64,000 nucleotides of DNA from positions 806,001 to 870,000 of the forward strand of contig JACKPA010000001.1 in assembly GCA_024233865.1 (NCBI GenBank). The letters run 5' to 3'. Positions 25,896 to 35,893 of this stretch are shown in pieces. Position 1 is the first letter of the stretch; every line of letters begins with the position of its first letter. The DNA is from Leptospiraceae bacterium. Lineage in GTDB: Bacteria > Spirochaetota > Leptospiria > Leptospirales > Leptospiraceae. Below the pieces are notes generated by a model. The model had not been told where the DNA came from and searched no databases. It worked only from the letters and a program-made list of their open reading frames with translations. Made by a program: the position numbers and the translations under genes.

Positions 25896-26447
25896 TTGGA
25901 AGATGAAATCAAAAAAATCTTAGCCTACATTGGCGAAGACCCGGAAAGAGAAGGTTTGCTTAACACTCCCAAAAGAGTCTCAAAATCATACCAATTTCTC
26001 ACAAGCGGTTATAAAGCAGATATAAACAAACTCATAAATGGTGCAATTTTCACTGAAAGCACACAGAGTATGATTCTTGTAAGAAATATAGAAATATATT
26101 CTTTGTGTGAACACCATTTGCTTCCATTTTTTGGAAAAGCCCACGTCGCCTACATTCCCAATGGAAAAATCATTGGCATTAGCAAAATCCCTAGGGTTGT
26201 TGATGTATATGCGAGACGATTGCAAGTTCAAGAAAGGCTAACCGATCAAATCGCACAAGAAATTCAACATATTTTGAATCCTTTGGGAGTGGGAGTTGTG
26301 ATCAAGGCAAAACATTTGTGTATGATGATGCGAGGAGTGGAAAAGCAGAATTCCGAACTATTCACTTCCAGTATGCTTGGTACTTTTCAGAGCAATTCTA
26401 CGACCAGAAATGAATTTTTAGACTTAATTAGGACCGGTTCTTCTTAG
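25896..26447 (+). CDS. folE: GTP cyclohydrolase I
   Basis: This 183-residue enzyme makes dihydroneopterin triphosphate, the first step of folate synthesis. It shows [34 protein letters not shown] with zinc Cys and His residues, [23 protein letters not shown] and [12 protein letters not shown] with the second zinc Cys. The start is TTG at 25896, right after the PC4-gene stop; no ATG fits. The TTG start suggests modest or coupled translation. Confidence 0.95.
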   Translation: MEDEIKKILAYIGEDPEREGLLNTPKRVSKSYQFLTSGYKADINKLINGAIFTESTQSMILVRNIEIYSLCEHHLLPFFGKAHVAYIPNGKIIGISKIPRVVDVYARRLQVQERLTDQIAQEIQHILNPLGVGVVIKAKHLCMMMRGVEKQNSELFTSSMLGTFQSNSTTRNEFLDLIRTGSS

Positions 26448-26876
26448 ATGCTATGGTTTAAAGTGTTGCATATCGTAGGATTTGTTGCTTGGTTTGCCGG
26501 GATTTTTTATATTTGGAGGTTGTTTGTCTATCATTCCGAAACGAATTCTGCTGAGGTAGCCGAAACGCTTTCCATAATGGAAAGGAAACTATATAAATAC
26601 ATCATGCGTCCTGCTATGGTAATCACAATTGCATCCGGTATTACTTTATTATATCTAACCTGGGACTTCTACGGGAAAAGCTTCTGGATATGGCTGAAAA
26701 TTTCTTTGGTTTTGCTTGTACTGGGACAGCATTTTCTTGCTGAATACTACAGAATTCAACTTTTAAAAGGCAAAAAGTATCCTTCCAAAAAGTTTAGAAT
26801 TTTAAACGAAGTTCCAACATTGCTTTTGATATTGATCGTGATTTTTGTAATTATAAAGCCTTTTGGGTATTTTTAG
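26448..26876 (+). CDS. hemJ: protoporphyrinogen oxidase HemJ-like membrane protein
   Basis: This 142-residue protein has four membrane helices. It contains KVLHIVGFVAWFAGIFYIWRLFVYH, with the conserved His and Arg that bind haem in HemJ, ERKLYKYIMRPAM and WLKISLVLLVLGQHFLAEY. HemJ oxidises protoporphyrinogen IX in haem synthesis. The ATG follows the folE stop without a gap, so the two are coupled. Confidence 0.85.
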   Translation: MLWFKVLHIVGFVAWFAGIFYIWRLFVYHSETNSAEVAETLSIMERKLYKYIMRPAMVITIASGITLLYLTWDFYGKSFWIWLKISLVLLVLGQHFLAEYYRIQLLKGKKYPSKKFRILNEVPTLLLILIVIFVIIKPFGYF

Positions 26877-26882
26877 CCATGT

Positions 26883-27563
26883 ATGGGTGAGCCAAGAACA
26901 AAAATAAAATTGCTAAAAGCCGCTGAAACACTTTGCTCACAAAAAGGCTTTCATCGTATACAAGTATCCGACATAACCAAAGAGGCTGGTTTATCTACCG
27001 GTTCTTTTTATATATATTTCAAAGACAAAGACGCTATTTTTTATGAAGTGTTGGATAATTCTTTCAAAGAATATATGGAAAGATGGAAAGAATTTAAAAA
27101 AGGCAGGAATAATTTTGATTCGGCACAATATTTAAGAATAATTCACCAAATTTTTGAGTTTACGTTCCAATACTACCTGGATAGACCAGGAATATTCTTG
27201 ATGAGTTATAGGCATGGGTATGGAGTTTCCAGAGAAATCGACGATCTGATCACAACATTTACCTCCAATCTTGAAAAAACAATTAGCGAAGACATTCAAG
27301 AAGCAAATCTCATTCAAGTTGCTGATCCAAAAACGGTTTCTCAATGCTTGATTGGTATGGTTATGTTTGTAACCCACAGCATGATTACAACCGGGAAACC
27401 AACCCTAGAATCAGCAGTTGAAAATTGCACTCAACTTGCTTCTGCCGGTTTAATTAGCTACTCAATGGCAGGTGGTTACGAAAATCTTCTCAAATTTGCT
27501 GAATTTTTAAAAAGTATACGTCTGCCGATTTTTAATCCAGAAACTAATCTCTCCACAGATTAA
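26883..27563 (+). CDS. TetR/AcrR-family transcriptional regulator
   Basis: This 226-residue protein has an N-terminal TetR helix-turn-helix at residues about 5-52: TKIKLLKAAETLCSQKGFHR, VSDITKEAGLSTGSFYIYFKDKD. The ligand-binding C-terminal part is all helical and unrelated to well-known drug regulators. It follows hemJ by 6 bases and may regulate the local operon or a membrane function. The ligand is unknown. Confidence 0.88.
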   Translation: MGEPRTKIKLLKAAETLCSQKGFHRIQVSDITKEAGLSTGSFYIYFKDKDAIFYEVLDNSFKEYMERWKEFKKGRNNFDSAQYLRIIHQIFEFTFQYYLDRPGIFLMSYRHGYGVSREIDDLITTFTSNLEKTISEDIQEANLIQVADPKTVSQCLIGMVMFVTHSMITTGKPTLESAVENCTQLASAGLISYSMAGGYENLLKFAEFLKSIRLPIFNPETNLSTD

Positions 27564-27594
27564 TTAAGACTTATTCTATTTTTATATATTCAAA

Positions 27595-27622
27595 TTGAAA
27601 AAGTAATTGTAACTTTTATATA
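27595..27622 (+). promoter_or_regulatory. possible sigma-70-type promoter of the first chemotaxis operon
   Basis: TTGAAA (27595-27600) and TATATA (27617-27622) are separated by 16 bases, 48 bases before the cheA ATG. The region is so AT-rich that chance matches are likely. Confidence 0.35.
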
Positions 27623-27669
27623 CACAATTTAAAATAAATATAATTTATTTTTCAGATAAAAAGACAAGT

Positions 27670-29844
27670 ATGGATACAAATGATATAGACGAAGCGGTAG
27701 AAGCTTTTATAATAGAAAGCGTTGAAAATTTGAATAATGTTCAGAATGAATTGTTAATATTAGAGCAAAATCCTTCAGCCCAGGATGTAATAGAGAGTGT
27801 TTTTAGGTCGATTCATACTATAAAAGGAACTTGTGGCTTCCTTGGCTATGCCAATTTAGGGAGTTTGGCTCATACTTGTGAAGCTTTACTCAGTTCACTC
27901 CGATCGAAAAAGCTAGTATTGAACCAAGATATTTCGGATATCCTTCTTGAATGTGTGGACACAATTAAGCACGAGATCTCGGTAATAGAGAACACCGGGA
28001 AAGAAAGTCAAAGCCAACATCAGGGTTTGATAGAAAAAATAAACAAAATAAATGATTTATCTCCGGAAGCTTCCTCGAACAGTACAAACCAAGCAGAAGA
28101 GACAAAAAAGTCTGAATCAAACTCAGAGGATCAACCAGCAAACAACAATCTTCATTTTCACGCCAGTGATAATGTAATTCGAGTGGATGTGGATTTGTTG
28201 GATAATTTGATGAATTTGGTTGGAGAATTGGTTTTAACAAGAAACCAGATTTTACAATTTAATTCTACCGTTAAAAATAATAGTTTCACTACAACTTCCC
28301 AAAGGCTGGATATCATCACAACCAAGCTCCAAGAGAATGTGATGAAAACAAGAATGCAGCCCATTAGCAATTTGTACAGCCAATACCCAAGAATTGTAAG
28401 AGACATTGCCAAAAATAGCAATAAGCAAGTCCAGATTAAGATGGAAGGCAATGAAACCGAAATGGACAAAACAATTTTAGAAGCCATCAAAGACCCACTT
28501 TTGCATTTGGTTCGAAATAGTGTAGATCATGGAATTGAACCACCGGATGTTAGGAAATCTATTGGAAAAAATGAGGATGGACTAGTCTATTTAAGAGCTT
28601 ACCACGAAGGCGGTCAAGTTGTAATTGAGATTTCTGATGATGGTGCTGGAATCAATCCGGACGTTGTTTTGCAAACAGCCATATCCAAAGGTTTTGTTAC
28701 TCAAGAACAGGCAACCAGACTTAGTGAAAAAGAAATTTTGGAGCTGATTTTTGTGCCTGGCTTATCAACCACAGAACACGTTACAAATGTCTCCGGAAGG
28801 GGAGTTGGTATGGATGTTGTGAAAACCAATGTAGAAAAGATAAATGGAAATATTGACATCCAAAGTAAACTCGGAAAAGGAACAAGTTTTAGAATAAAAA
28901 TCCCGCTTACTCTTGCTATCATTCCGGCACTTTTGGTTTCTAGTGGCGGTGAAAGATACGCAATACCTCAGATAAGTTTGGTAGAGTTGGTTCGGCTAGA
29001 ATCGGAACAATCTAAAAAGTCTTTGGAAACGGTAGAAGGTGTTCCCATTTACAAACTAAGAGGGAAATTACTACCTCTAATCTATTTAAGTCAAGAACTG
29101 GATATCCCCCAAACAAACACAGAAAAACATGCAAATACAGACGAAGTTATTAACATAGTTGTATTGCAATCCGACAACCAGCAATTCGGATTGGTTGTTG
29201 ACTTAATCCATGATACGGAAGAAATCGTGGTGAAACCTCTATCCAAACAAATCCGAGGAATCAAAATATTTGCTGGAGCAACCATACTGGGAGATGGAAA
29301 AGTCTCCTTAATCTTAGATGTTCTAGGTCTTGCACAAAATTGTCGGGTGATTTCTGAGCAAAAACGAAACATGGCAATGGAAAAAATGGCACAAAAAATA
29401 AATGGAACAAATGTCTCTAATGAAATACAAACGCTACTCCTACTTAGAACAGGTAAAGATCATCATCTGGCTGTTGATCTTTCTTCCGTTTCTCGTTTGG
29501 AAGAATTTTCCAGCGAAAAAATTGAAAGAGTTAGCGGGATAGAAGTTATCAAATACAGGGGAGAAATCATACCTCTTATACGAGTTGCCAATTACTTTGA
29601 CGGGTTTTCGGATCAAGGAAGTGTTAAAAAGAACTTGCAAGTTGTTGTATATTCCACTCAAAACGGCGATGTTGGTTTGATTGTTGATTCTATTCTGGAT
29701 ATCATCGAAGGAAACTTCGTTGTTCATCCTTATAAAGGAAAAACCGGTTTGGTAGGTTCCACAATTGTACAAGATCATGTAATGGATTTGCTAAACGTAG
29801 AAGAATTAATCAGTGCTTCTAACTTAGACTTTTTTTTTGCATAA
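27670..29844 (+). CDS. cheA: chemotaxis histidine kinase CheA with two CheW-like domains
   Basis: In this 724-residue protein, HPt is about 5-110 with H49 in SIHTIKGTCGF. A Ser/Gln/Asn linker 111-165 replaces the usual P2 CheY-binding domain. Dimerisation starts at 168 (IRVDVDLLDNLMNLVGELV) and HATPase runs about 270-412 (HLVRNSVDHGIE, SDDGAGI, GRGVGMDVV). A CheW-like domain spans about 415-560, and a second follows at about 583-715. It autophosphorylates and feeds the CheY and CheB proteins of this operon. The extra CheW domain may give it a second array contact. Confidence 0.95.
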   Translation: MDTNDIDEAVEAFIIESVENLNNVQNELLILEQNPSAQDVIESVFRSIHTIKGTCGFLGYANLGSLAHTCEALLSSLRSKKLVLNQDISDILLECVDTIKHEISVIENTGKESQSQHQGLIEKINKINDLSPEASSNSTNQAEETKKSESNSEDQPANNNLHFHASDNVIRVDVDLLDNLMNLVGELVLTRNQILQFNSTVKNNSFTTTSQRLDIITTKLQENVMKTRMQPISNLYSQYPRIVRDIAKNSNKQVQIKMEGNETEMDKTILEAIKDPLLHLVRNSVDHGIEPPDVRKSIGKNEDGLVYLRAYHEGGQVVIEISDDGAGINPDVVLQTAISKGFVTQEQATRLSEKEILELIFVPGLSTTEHVTNVSGRGVGMDVVKTNVEKINGNIDIQSKLGKGTSFRIKIPLTLAIIPALLVSSGGERYAIPQISLVELVRLESEQSKKSLETVEGVPIYKLRGKLLPLIYLSQELDIPQTNTEKHANTDEVINIVVLQSDNQQFGLVVDLIHDTEEIVVKPLSKQIRGIKIFAGATILGDGKVSLILDVLGLAQNCRVISEQKRNMAMEKMAQKINGTNVSNEIQTLLLLRTGKDHHLAVDLSSVSRLEEFSSEKIERVSGIEVIKYRGEIIPLIRVANYFDGFSDQGSVKKNLQVVVYSTQNGDVGLIVDSILDIIEGNFVVHPYKGKTGLVGSTIVQDHVMDLLNVEELISASNLDFFFA

Positions 29845-29860
29845 AATACAAATAACTAAA

Positions 29861-29866
29861 GGAGGA
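29861..29866 (+). promoter_or_regulatory. ribosome-binding site supporting the GTG start of cheW
   Basis: GGAGGA at 29861-29866 lies 8 bases before GTG 29875, which makes that GTG a better start than the second in-frame GTG at 29881. Confidence 0.6.
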
Positions 29867-29874
29867 ATGAGCCT

Positions 29875-30312
29875 GTGGCAGTGAGTGAAAAACAGTTTTG
29901 TACATTTTATTTGGATAATCATTTGTTTGGAATTGAGGTTCTGGATGTTCAAGAAATTATTCGTTTTCAGGAAATGACGCGAGTTCCCCATGCATCTCAA
30001 GTAATCAAAGGCTTGATCAATTTGAGAGGACAGATTGTCACAGCGATTGATCTGCGTCAAAGATTAAACCTAGCAGAATCAACTTTGAATGAATTACCCA
30101 TTAATATTATTGTTAGAACAGAGGACGGATCTGCCGTTAGTTTTTTGGTGGATGATATTGGGGATGTTTTGGAAATGAGCAATGATGATTATGAAGAACC
30201 TCCGGAAACGGTTCAGGTCGTTGCCAAAGATTTAATCAAGGGTATATATAAGCTAAAAGACAGATTTTTGGTTATATTGGATACACGAAAGTTATTATAC
30301 ATAGAATCGTAG
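29875..30312 (+). CDS. cheW: chemotaxis adaptor CheW
   Basis: This 145-residue single CheW domain has FCTFYLDNHLFGIEVLDVQEI, RVPHASQVIKGLINLRGQIV, IDLRQRL and a C-terminal YKLKDRFLVILDTRKLL. It bridges CheA and receptors. It starts with GTG, 30 bases after cheA. Confidence 0.95.
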   Translation: MAVSEKQFCTFYLDNHLFGIEVLDVQEIIRFQEMTRVPHASQVIKGLINLRGQIVTAIDLRQRLNLAESTLNELPINIIVRTEDGSAVSFLVDDIGDVLEMSNDDYEEPPETVQVVAKDLIKGIYKLKDRFLVILDTRKLLYIES

Positions 30313-30321
30313 AATAAGCAA

Positions 30322-31098
30322 ATGAGACAAATAGCAATTATCAATCAAAAAGGAGGAACCGGAAAAACCACAACGAGTGTAAATCTAGGTTATGCGTTAA
30401 GCACACTAGGCTACAGAGTTTTACTGGTTGACCTCGACTCCCAAGCATCTACTACCTATTGGTTAGGCATCAAAGAACCAATCCAATGGGAAAAGTTGTT
30501 TGAGGCATATTTGAATCAAGGAGAATTGATTGATATTATTCAAAAGACAAAATATAAAAATATTGATGTAATTCCATCGTGCAACCAATTGTACAATTTG
30601 CCACGCAAATTCAAAAGCATAAAACAAAGCTATACTTTCCTAAGAGACTATTTGGAACGTTGCAATTGTAATGACAAATGGGATTTTATCCTGTTTGATA
30701 CCCCATCCAACATAGGAACACTGTTGGTAAATTCACTTACATCCGCAAAAGAAATTATCATACCAGTGGAAACCCATTTTTTACCACTGAATGTGTTAAA
30801 AAAAGTTTTTGGCTTGGTAAATGATGCAAAAGAAAAGCTAAAAATAGAAACTTCTATAATCGGAATTCTTCCTTGTAGAGTAAATCTAAGTGATACACAC
30901 AATAAGGAAGTTTTGGAAATACTACAAGAGAAACTAAAAGGTTTGGTATTCCGAACTATAATCAGACAGGATATTAAACTAGCGGAATGTCCCTCTTTTA
31001 GGATGCCTATTTTAGAATATGCACCGGAAAGTGAAGGAGCAAAGGACTATATGAAACTTGCAAAAGAAGTTGTTTACTACAAAAGGAGAAAGAAATGA
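30322..31098 (+). CDS. ParA/Soj-family ATPase in chemotaxis operon
   Basis: This 258-residue ATPase has the deviant Walker [36 protein letters not shown] and [18 protein letters not shown]. No ParB gene is nearby. Its last four bases overlap the start of the soluble receptor gene. In Rhodobacter (PpfA) and Vibrio (ParC), ParA-like proteins inside chemotaxis operons distribute arrays along the cell, PpfA acting on soluble clusters. The same job is the natural inference here. Confidence 0.88.
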   Translation: MRQIAIINQKGGTGKTTTSVNLGYALSTLGYRVLLVDLDSQASTTYWLGIKEPIQWEKLFEAYLNQGELIDIIQKTKYKNIDVIPSCNQLYNLPRKFKSIKQSYTFLRDYLERCNCNDKWDFILFDTPSNIGTLLVNSLTSAKEIIIPVETHFLPLNVLKKVFGLVNDAKEKLKIETSIIGILPCRVNLSDTHNKEVLEILQEKLKGLVFRTIIRQDIKLAECPSFRMPILEYAPESEGAKDYMKLAKEVVYYKRRKK

Positions 31099-33587
31099 CC
31101 GGAGAAATCAAAAAGACAATACAAGAAAACCCACTACAAGATATAAACTACTTGGGTGAGGATGTAACGGAAGAGGAAGATAGGGAAGAGGATGAAGATG
31201 AGGTAATTCCTCCACCTACAGGTAACTCAGTTAAGTCTCTTCAAACCGAAAATAAAAAACTAAAACACGAAAACGCTGAAATGCGTAAACTTGTATCGGA
31301 ACTATATACAACAATTAATAACGTCAAAGACGGTAAATGGCAACATAGGGGAGATATAACAAAATTTAGCGGTAACAACCAGATTTTACTACAAAACATC
31401 AATGGAATGTTGGATTCACTCTTGAATCCTATTAGTGTTACAGCAAATTATGTGGATCGAATTTCTAGAGGAGATATTCCACCGAAAATTACGGAAAGTT
31501 ATAGCGGTGATTTTAATACAATAAAAAATAATTTAAACCAATTGATTGAAAATCTAAACCAATTTGTCGGTGTGGTCGCAAAAGTTCAAAGTGAGCACGA
31601 CAAAGGGGATATTGACTATGCTATACCAGTTGAATCTTTTTCCGGGGTTTACAAAGCTATGGCTGACGGAACCAATAAGCTAGTAGCTTCCCACATTACT
31701 GTAAAAAGACAGGCGATGTCTATTGTACAGAAATACGCGGAAGGTGACTTTAGTGTAATCATGGAAGAACTACCCGGAAAGAAAAAGTTTATCAACAATG
31801 CTTTAACAACTCTACGAAACAATTTAATGAGTATTTCCTCAGAAGTTACCCGTTTGGCAGATTCGGCAGTAGCAGGGAAATTGGATATCAGAGCTGATAA
31901 GTCTAAGTTTATGGGAGATTGGCAAAAGCTGGTGGAAGGTTTAAACAAAACTCTAGATGCTGTGATTAATCCCTTAAATGTAGCAGCCGAGCATGTGGAT
32001 AGAATCTCCAAAGGAGATATTCCACAAAAGATAACAGCAAACTATAACGGTGATTTTAATACCATCAAAAATAACCTAAACCAACTGATTGAAAATCTAA
32101 ACCAGTTTGTTGGTGCGGTCGCAAAAGTTCAAAGCGAACACGACAAAGGAGAAATTGACTACGCCATACCTATAGAATCCTTTTTAGGGGTTTATAAAGC
32201 TATGGCTGACGGAACAAATAAGTTAGTAGTTTCTCACATTAACGTAAAAAGACAGGCAATGTCTATTGTGCAAAAATACGCGGAAGGCGACTTTAGCGTG
32301 ATTATGGAAGAACTACCCGGAAAGAAAAAGTTCATCAACATTGCCCTAACAACTCTACGGAACAATTTGATGGGTGTCTCCGCAGAAGTTACTCGTTTAG
32401 CAGAGTCGGCAATAGCCGGAAAACTGGATGTCAGAGCCGATAAATCCAAGTTTATGGGAGATTGGCAAAAACTAATAGAAGGCTTGAATAAAACTCTAGA
32501 TGCTGTGATTAATCCTCTAAACGTAGCTGCGGACTATGTGGACAGAATATCCAAAGGAGATATTCCACAAAAGATAACCGCAAACTATAACGGTGATTTT
32601 AACGTAATCAAAAACAATTTAAATACTTGTATTGATAATATTAATGCTGTAGCCAAAGAGATTAAAAATGTGTCGGAAGCCGTAAAAGTCGGCAACCTAA
32701 ACTTTAGAGGTGATGCATCCAAAGTCATGGGAATCTATTCCGAAATACTGGGAGTTGCCAATACTCTAACTCAGCACGTAAAAGTTCTTGTGGATGAAAT
32801 GGACAAGCAAGTAACCATTTTAAATGATTCAGCAAGAAACTTGGCAGACCTAAGCCAGCAAATGGGAGCAAACGCAGAGGAGACTTCTACTCAAGCAAAC
32901 ATCGTTTCTGCTGCTGCTGAAGAAGTAACGAAAAATGTGCAAACGGTTGCTACAGGTGCTGAAGAAATGAGTTCCAGTATCAAAGAAATAGCTAAAAATG
33001 CAACGGGAGCTGCCAAAATTGCAGTGGAGGCTGTTAAAACCGCAGAGGTAACTACGAAAACAGTCAATAAACTGGGAGAAAGCAGTGGTGAAATCGGAAA
33101 GGTAATTAAGGTCATTACTTCCATTGCACAGCAAACGAATTTACTTGCTTTGAATGCAACCATAGAAGCTGCCAGAGCCGGAGAAGCGGGAAAAGGTTTT
33201 GCGGTGGTTGCCAATGAAGTGAAAGAACTAGCCAAACAAACGGCAAGTGCAACGGAAGATATAAGTCAAAAGATAGAAGCAATCCAAGGTGATACGGACG
33301 GAGTTGTATTGGCAATTACCGAAATAGGGAAAATTATCAATCAAATCAATGATATTCAAACCGTCATTGCGAGTGCGGTAGAAGAGCAAACGGCTACAAC
33401 CAATGAAATTGCCAGAAATTCGGGAGAAGCGTCCAAAGGAAGCGTTGAAATTGCAAGGAACATATTGGGAGTATCCCAAGCAGCCAAACAAACGACCAGT
33501 GCAGTGGGAGATACGCACAAATCGGCTATGGATTTGTCTAGGGTTGCAGAGCAACTTCGTAAAATAGTAGATCAATATAAAAAGTGA
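31095..33587 (+). CDS. soluble poly-HAMP chemoreceptor (MCP)
   Basis: This 830-residue protein has no signal peptide and no membrane helix. The order is an acidic N-terminus (residues about 20-40), a short coiled coil 45-75, about eleven HAMP-like units between 70 and 565, and the MCP signalling hairpin about 570-830 with its tip at 676-716 ([20 protein letters not shown], then [15 protein letters not shown]). Residues 120-300 and 301-481 are near-identical 181-residue copies, and a third begins at 482. It overlaps the ParA gene by 4 bases. It likely senses cytoplasmic signals. Confidence 0.93.
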   Translation: MTGEIKKTIQENPLQDINYLGEDVTEEEDREEDEDEVIPPPTGNSVKSLQTENKKLKHENAEMRKLVSELYTTINNVKDGKWQHRGDITKFSGNNQILLQNINGMLDSLLNPISVTANYVDRISRGDIPPKITESYSGDFNTIKNNLNQLIENLNQFVGVVAKVQSEHDKGDIDYAIPVESFSGVYKAMADGTNKLVASHITVKRQAMSIVQKYAEGDFSVIMEELPGKKKFINNALTTLRNNLMSISSEVTRLADSAVAGKLDIRADKSKFMGDWQKLVEGLNKTLDAVINPLNVAAEHVDRISKGDIPQKITANYNGDFNTIKNNLNQLIENLNQFVGAVAKVQSEHDKGEIDYAIPIESFLGVYKAMADGTNKLVVSHINVKRQAMSIVQKYAEGDFSVIMEELPGKKKFINIALTTLRNNLMGVSAEVTRLAESAIAGKLDVRADKSKFMGDWQKLIEGLNKTLDAVINPLNVAADYVDRISKGDIPQKITANYNGDFNVIKNNLNTCIDNINAVAKEIKNVSEAVKVGNLNFRGDASKVMGIYSEILGVANTLTQHVKVLVDEMDKQVTILNDSARNLADLSQQMGANAEETSTQANIVSAAAEEVTKNVQTVATGAEEMSSSIKEIAKNATGAAKIAVEAVKTAEVTTKTVNKLGESSGEIGKVIKVITSIAQQTNLLALNATIEAARAGEAGKGFAVVANEVKELAKQTASATEDISQKIEAIQGDTDGVVLAITEIGKIINQINDIQTVIASAVEEQTATTNEIARNSGEASKGSVEIARNILGVSQAAKQTTSAVGDTHKSAMDLSRVAEQLRKIVDQYKK
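31452..32624 (+). repeat. 543-bp tandem repeat (two full copies plus start of a third)
   Basis: The unit runs 31452-31994, 31995-32537, then a partial copy to about 32624. Each unit is 181 codons, holding four HAMP-like modules. Copies differ mostly by conservative changes (for example [16 protein letters not shown]), so the duplication is recent or kept uniform by gene conversion, and it is exactly in frame. Confidence 0.85.
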
Positions 33588-33961
33588 AAAAGATGATAGG
33601 GTTAATTATAGATGATTCTGTTGCCATTAGAATTTCTATTCGGAAAATTTTGATAGAGCTAGGTATTGAATACATAGAGGCTGGAAATGGTCAGCAAGCA
33701 TTGGAAATACTAAAAAGTAATCCAGCAATTGACTTTGCTTTGGTAGACTGGAACATGCCGGTTATGGATGGTTATGAATTCTTGCAGAAGGTAAGAGCTG
33801 ATCATTCTTATGATAAGAAAAAATTGATAATGGTGACAACACATTCGGATATGGAAAGCATGATAAAAGCGATGAAAGCTGGAGCAAATGAATACGTTAT
33901 GAAACCTTTTGATAAAGAAATTTTAAAAGATAAGCTAGTTTTAGCAGGGCTTGAATTGTAG
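33584..33961 (+). CDS. CheY-like single-domain response regulator
   Basis: This 125-residue receiver has the acidic pair in IIDDSVAIR, phospho-acceptor D55 in FALVDWNMP, a Thr in VTTHSD and a Lys in MKPF. The GTG start overlaps the receptor stop (GTGA), so it is translationally coupled; ATG 33593 is an alternative. It lies between receptor and cheB. It may be a motor output regulator or a phosphate sink; sequence does not say which. Confidence 0.9.
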   Translation: MKKMIGLIIDDSVAIRISIRKILIELGIEYIEAGNGQQALEILKSNPAIDFALVDWNMPVMDGYEFLQKVRADHSYDKKKLIMVTTHSDMESMIKAMKAGANEYVMKPFDKEILKDKLVLAGLEL

Positions 33962-33967
33962 GAAGTT

Positions 33968-35053
33968 ATGCCAAAGACTAGAGTTTTAATAGTAGATGAT
34001 TCTGTAGTTTCACGCAAATTTTTGAGTATGATAGTCAGTGACGAAGAAGATATGGAAGTTGCGGGAGTTGCCGCTAGTGGTAAAATCGGATTGGATCGAA
34101 TTTCACAAGTGAATCCTGATCTGATAGTTTTGGACATCGAAATGCCCGATATGGATGGGATAACCACTTTAAAGCGAATTCGAGAGAGTTATCCTAAATT
34201 ACCGGTTATTATGTTCAGCTCACTTACAAAAAAAGCAAGTACGGAAACTTTGGACGCTATTGCTGCGGGTGCAAACGATTATGTTACGAAGCCTTCTCAA
34301 ACAAATAGCCCTGAAGAAGCGCTTCAAAATATTAAAAAAGAGCTAATTCCCAAGATAAGGGCGTTGTGTAAAACGGAAGCATATCCGAGCAAACGACCAT
34401 CCATAACTCAAACATACTCCAATAAACCGAAACAGCACATAAAAACCCATTCGGTTCCAGCCTCTTCATCAGTTCCAAGTGCTCAAATTAAAATTGTAGT
34501 GATTGGTATCTCAACAGGTGGACCAAATGCACTGGCAACAATGCTGCCCAGTCTGCCTGGAGATTTCCCGGTGCCGATTGTAATTGTACAGCATCTTCCT
34601 CCCATTTTTACCAATACATTGGCAGAACGTCTTGATAGGATATCTAGTTTGAAGGTAGTGGAAGCCAAAGAAGGAGACAAGCTGATTCCTGGAAAAGTAT
34701 TTATTGCTCCGGGAGATTATCATACAAGTTTGAAAAGGTTTACTAATATCGTTGTGATAGGTCTGGATCAAGGACCGGTGGAAAATTCACTAAGACCCGC
34801 AGCAGACGTTTTATTTCGCTCTGCAGCTAAGCTCTATGGAAATAGCGTTTTGGGTGTTGTAATGACTGGGATGGGGCAGGACGGTTTACGCGGTAGTGAA
34901 AGTATTAGAGAAGCAGGAGGTACAATTCTTGTGCAAGACGAAGAAAGTAGCGTTGTTTGGGGAATGCCGGGAAGTGTATCACGAGCCGGCTTAGCTCACC
35001 TCATAGTTCCTTTGAACGAAATTGCTTCCGAAATTATAAGGCTTGTAGGTTAG
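33968..35053 (+). CDS. cheB: chemotaxis methylesterase CheB
   Basis: This 361-residue protein has a receiver at 1-125 (IVDDSVVSR, D56 in IVLDIEMPDMDG, VTKPS) and a linker rich in Ser/Pro/Lys. The methylesterase domain runs from about 175 to the end, with GISTGGPNAL, VQHLPPIFT and MTGMGQDGLRG carrying the Ser-His-Asp triad. It removes methyl groups from receptors or deamidates Gln. It pairs with cheR 4 bases downstream. Confidence 0.95.
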   Translation: MPKTRVLIVDDSVVSRKFLSMIVSDEEDMEVAGVAASGKIGLDRISQVNPDLIVLDIEMPDMDGITTLKRIRESYPKLPVIMFSSLTKKASTETLDAIAAGANDYVTKPSQTNSPEEALQNIKKELIPKIRALCKTEAYPSKRPSITQTYSNKPKQHIKTHSVPASSSVPSAQIKIVVIGISTGGPNALATMLPSLPGDFPVPIVIVQHLPPIFTNTLAERLDRISSLKVVEAKEGDKLIPGKVFIAPGDYHTSLKRFTNIVVIGLDQGPVENSLRPAADVLFRSAAKLYGNSVLGVVMTGMGQDGLRGSESIREAGGTILVQDEESSVVWGMPGSVSRAGLAHLIVPLNEIASEIIRLVG

Positions 35054-35057
35054 ATAG

Positions 35058-35882
35058 ATGGAAGTTAACTCATCTAATTTTGAATACGTTAGTAAACTTG
35101 TAAAGGAACATTCGTCCATAGTCCTGGAAAGCGGGAAAGAATATCTCGTAAATTCAAGGTTGTACGAACTAGCAAAGGACAGTGGCTTTAAGGGTCTAAA
35201 TGATTTTATAGCAGATATTCGAAACAAACCTTTTAACTCTATTCATAAAAAAATCATTGAACTAATGACAACCAATGAAACATCCTTTTTTAGAGACTTT
35301 TATCCTTTTGAAACTCTAAAAAATGACATCATACCGGAAATGTTAGAAAGAAAAAAAAGTGACAAAACGATTCGAATCTGGTCAGCAGCTTGTTCTACCG
35401 GTCAGGAACCTTATAGCATTGCCATGATACTAAGAGATGCAATTCCAGACGTAGACTCTTGGAGAATAGTCATCAACGCAACCGACCTTTCCACTACAAT
35501 TTTGGAATATGCCAAGAGAGGTGTGTATAAACAAGTGGAAGTGAACAGAGGTTTGCCTGTAGCATACATCCTGAAGTATTTTGAACAAATCGGTACGGAG
35601 TGGAAACTGAAAGATGAAATTAGGAAAATGGTAGTTTTTGAAGAAATCAATTTAAACAAACCTTTTCCGTGGTGGTATACTTTTGATGTGATATTTATGA
35701 GGAACGTTTTGATATATTTTGAAATAGAAACCAAGAAATTAATTTTTGAAAAGCTAAAACAATGCTTAGCTCCCGAAAGTTATTTGTTTTTGGGAAACGC
35801 AGAAACAACAATCAATTTGGACGCTGGTTTTGAACCCGTAACCTTAGGGAAATCAGTTTGTTACAGATTAAAAAAAATATAG
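35058..35882 (+). CDS. cheR: chemotaxis methyltransferase CheR
   Basis: This 274-residue protein has the helical CheR N-domain (about 1-70) and the SAM domain: TNETSFFRDFYPFE, IRIWSAACSTGQEPYSIAMIL, INATDLSTTILEYAKRGVY and FDVIFMRNVLIYF. It methylates receptor Glu residues. No C-terminal TPR or pentapeptide partner is seen. Confidence 0.95.
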   Translation: MEVNSSNFEYVSKLVKEHSSIVLESGKEYLVNSRLYELAKDSGFKGLNDFIADIRNKPFNSIHKKIIELMTTNETSFFRDFYPFETLKNDIIPEMLERKKSDKTIRIWSAACSTGQEPYSIAMILRDAIPDVDSWRIVINATDLSTTILEYAKRGVYKQVEVNRGLPVAYILKYFEQIGTEWKLKDEIRKMVVFEEINLNKPFPWWYTFDVIFMRNVLIYFEIETKKLIFEKLKQCLAPESYLFLGNAETTINLDAGFEPVTLGKSVCYRLKKI

Positions 35883-35893
35883 GAGATAAATAA

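Noticed and set aside
31452..32624. Regular repeats that might suggest a CRISPR array
   Set aside because: The unit is 543 bp, fully coding and without spacers; it is a HAMP duplication.
32850..33575. Several long minus-strand ORFs opposite the soluble receptor gene
   Set aside because: They mirror the repetitive Ala/Glu/Thr-rich coiled-coil coding of the receptor; no ribosome-binding site or protein-like composition supports them.
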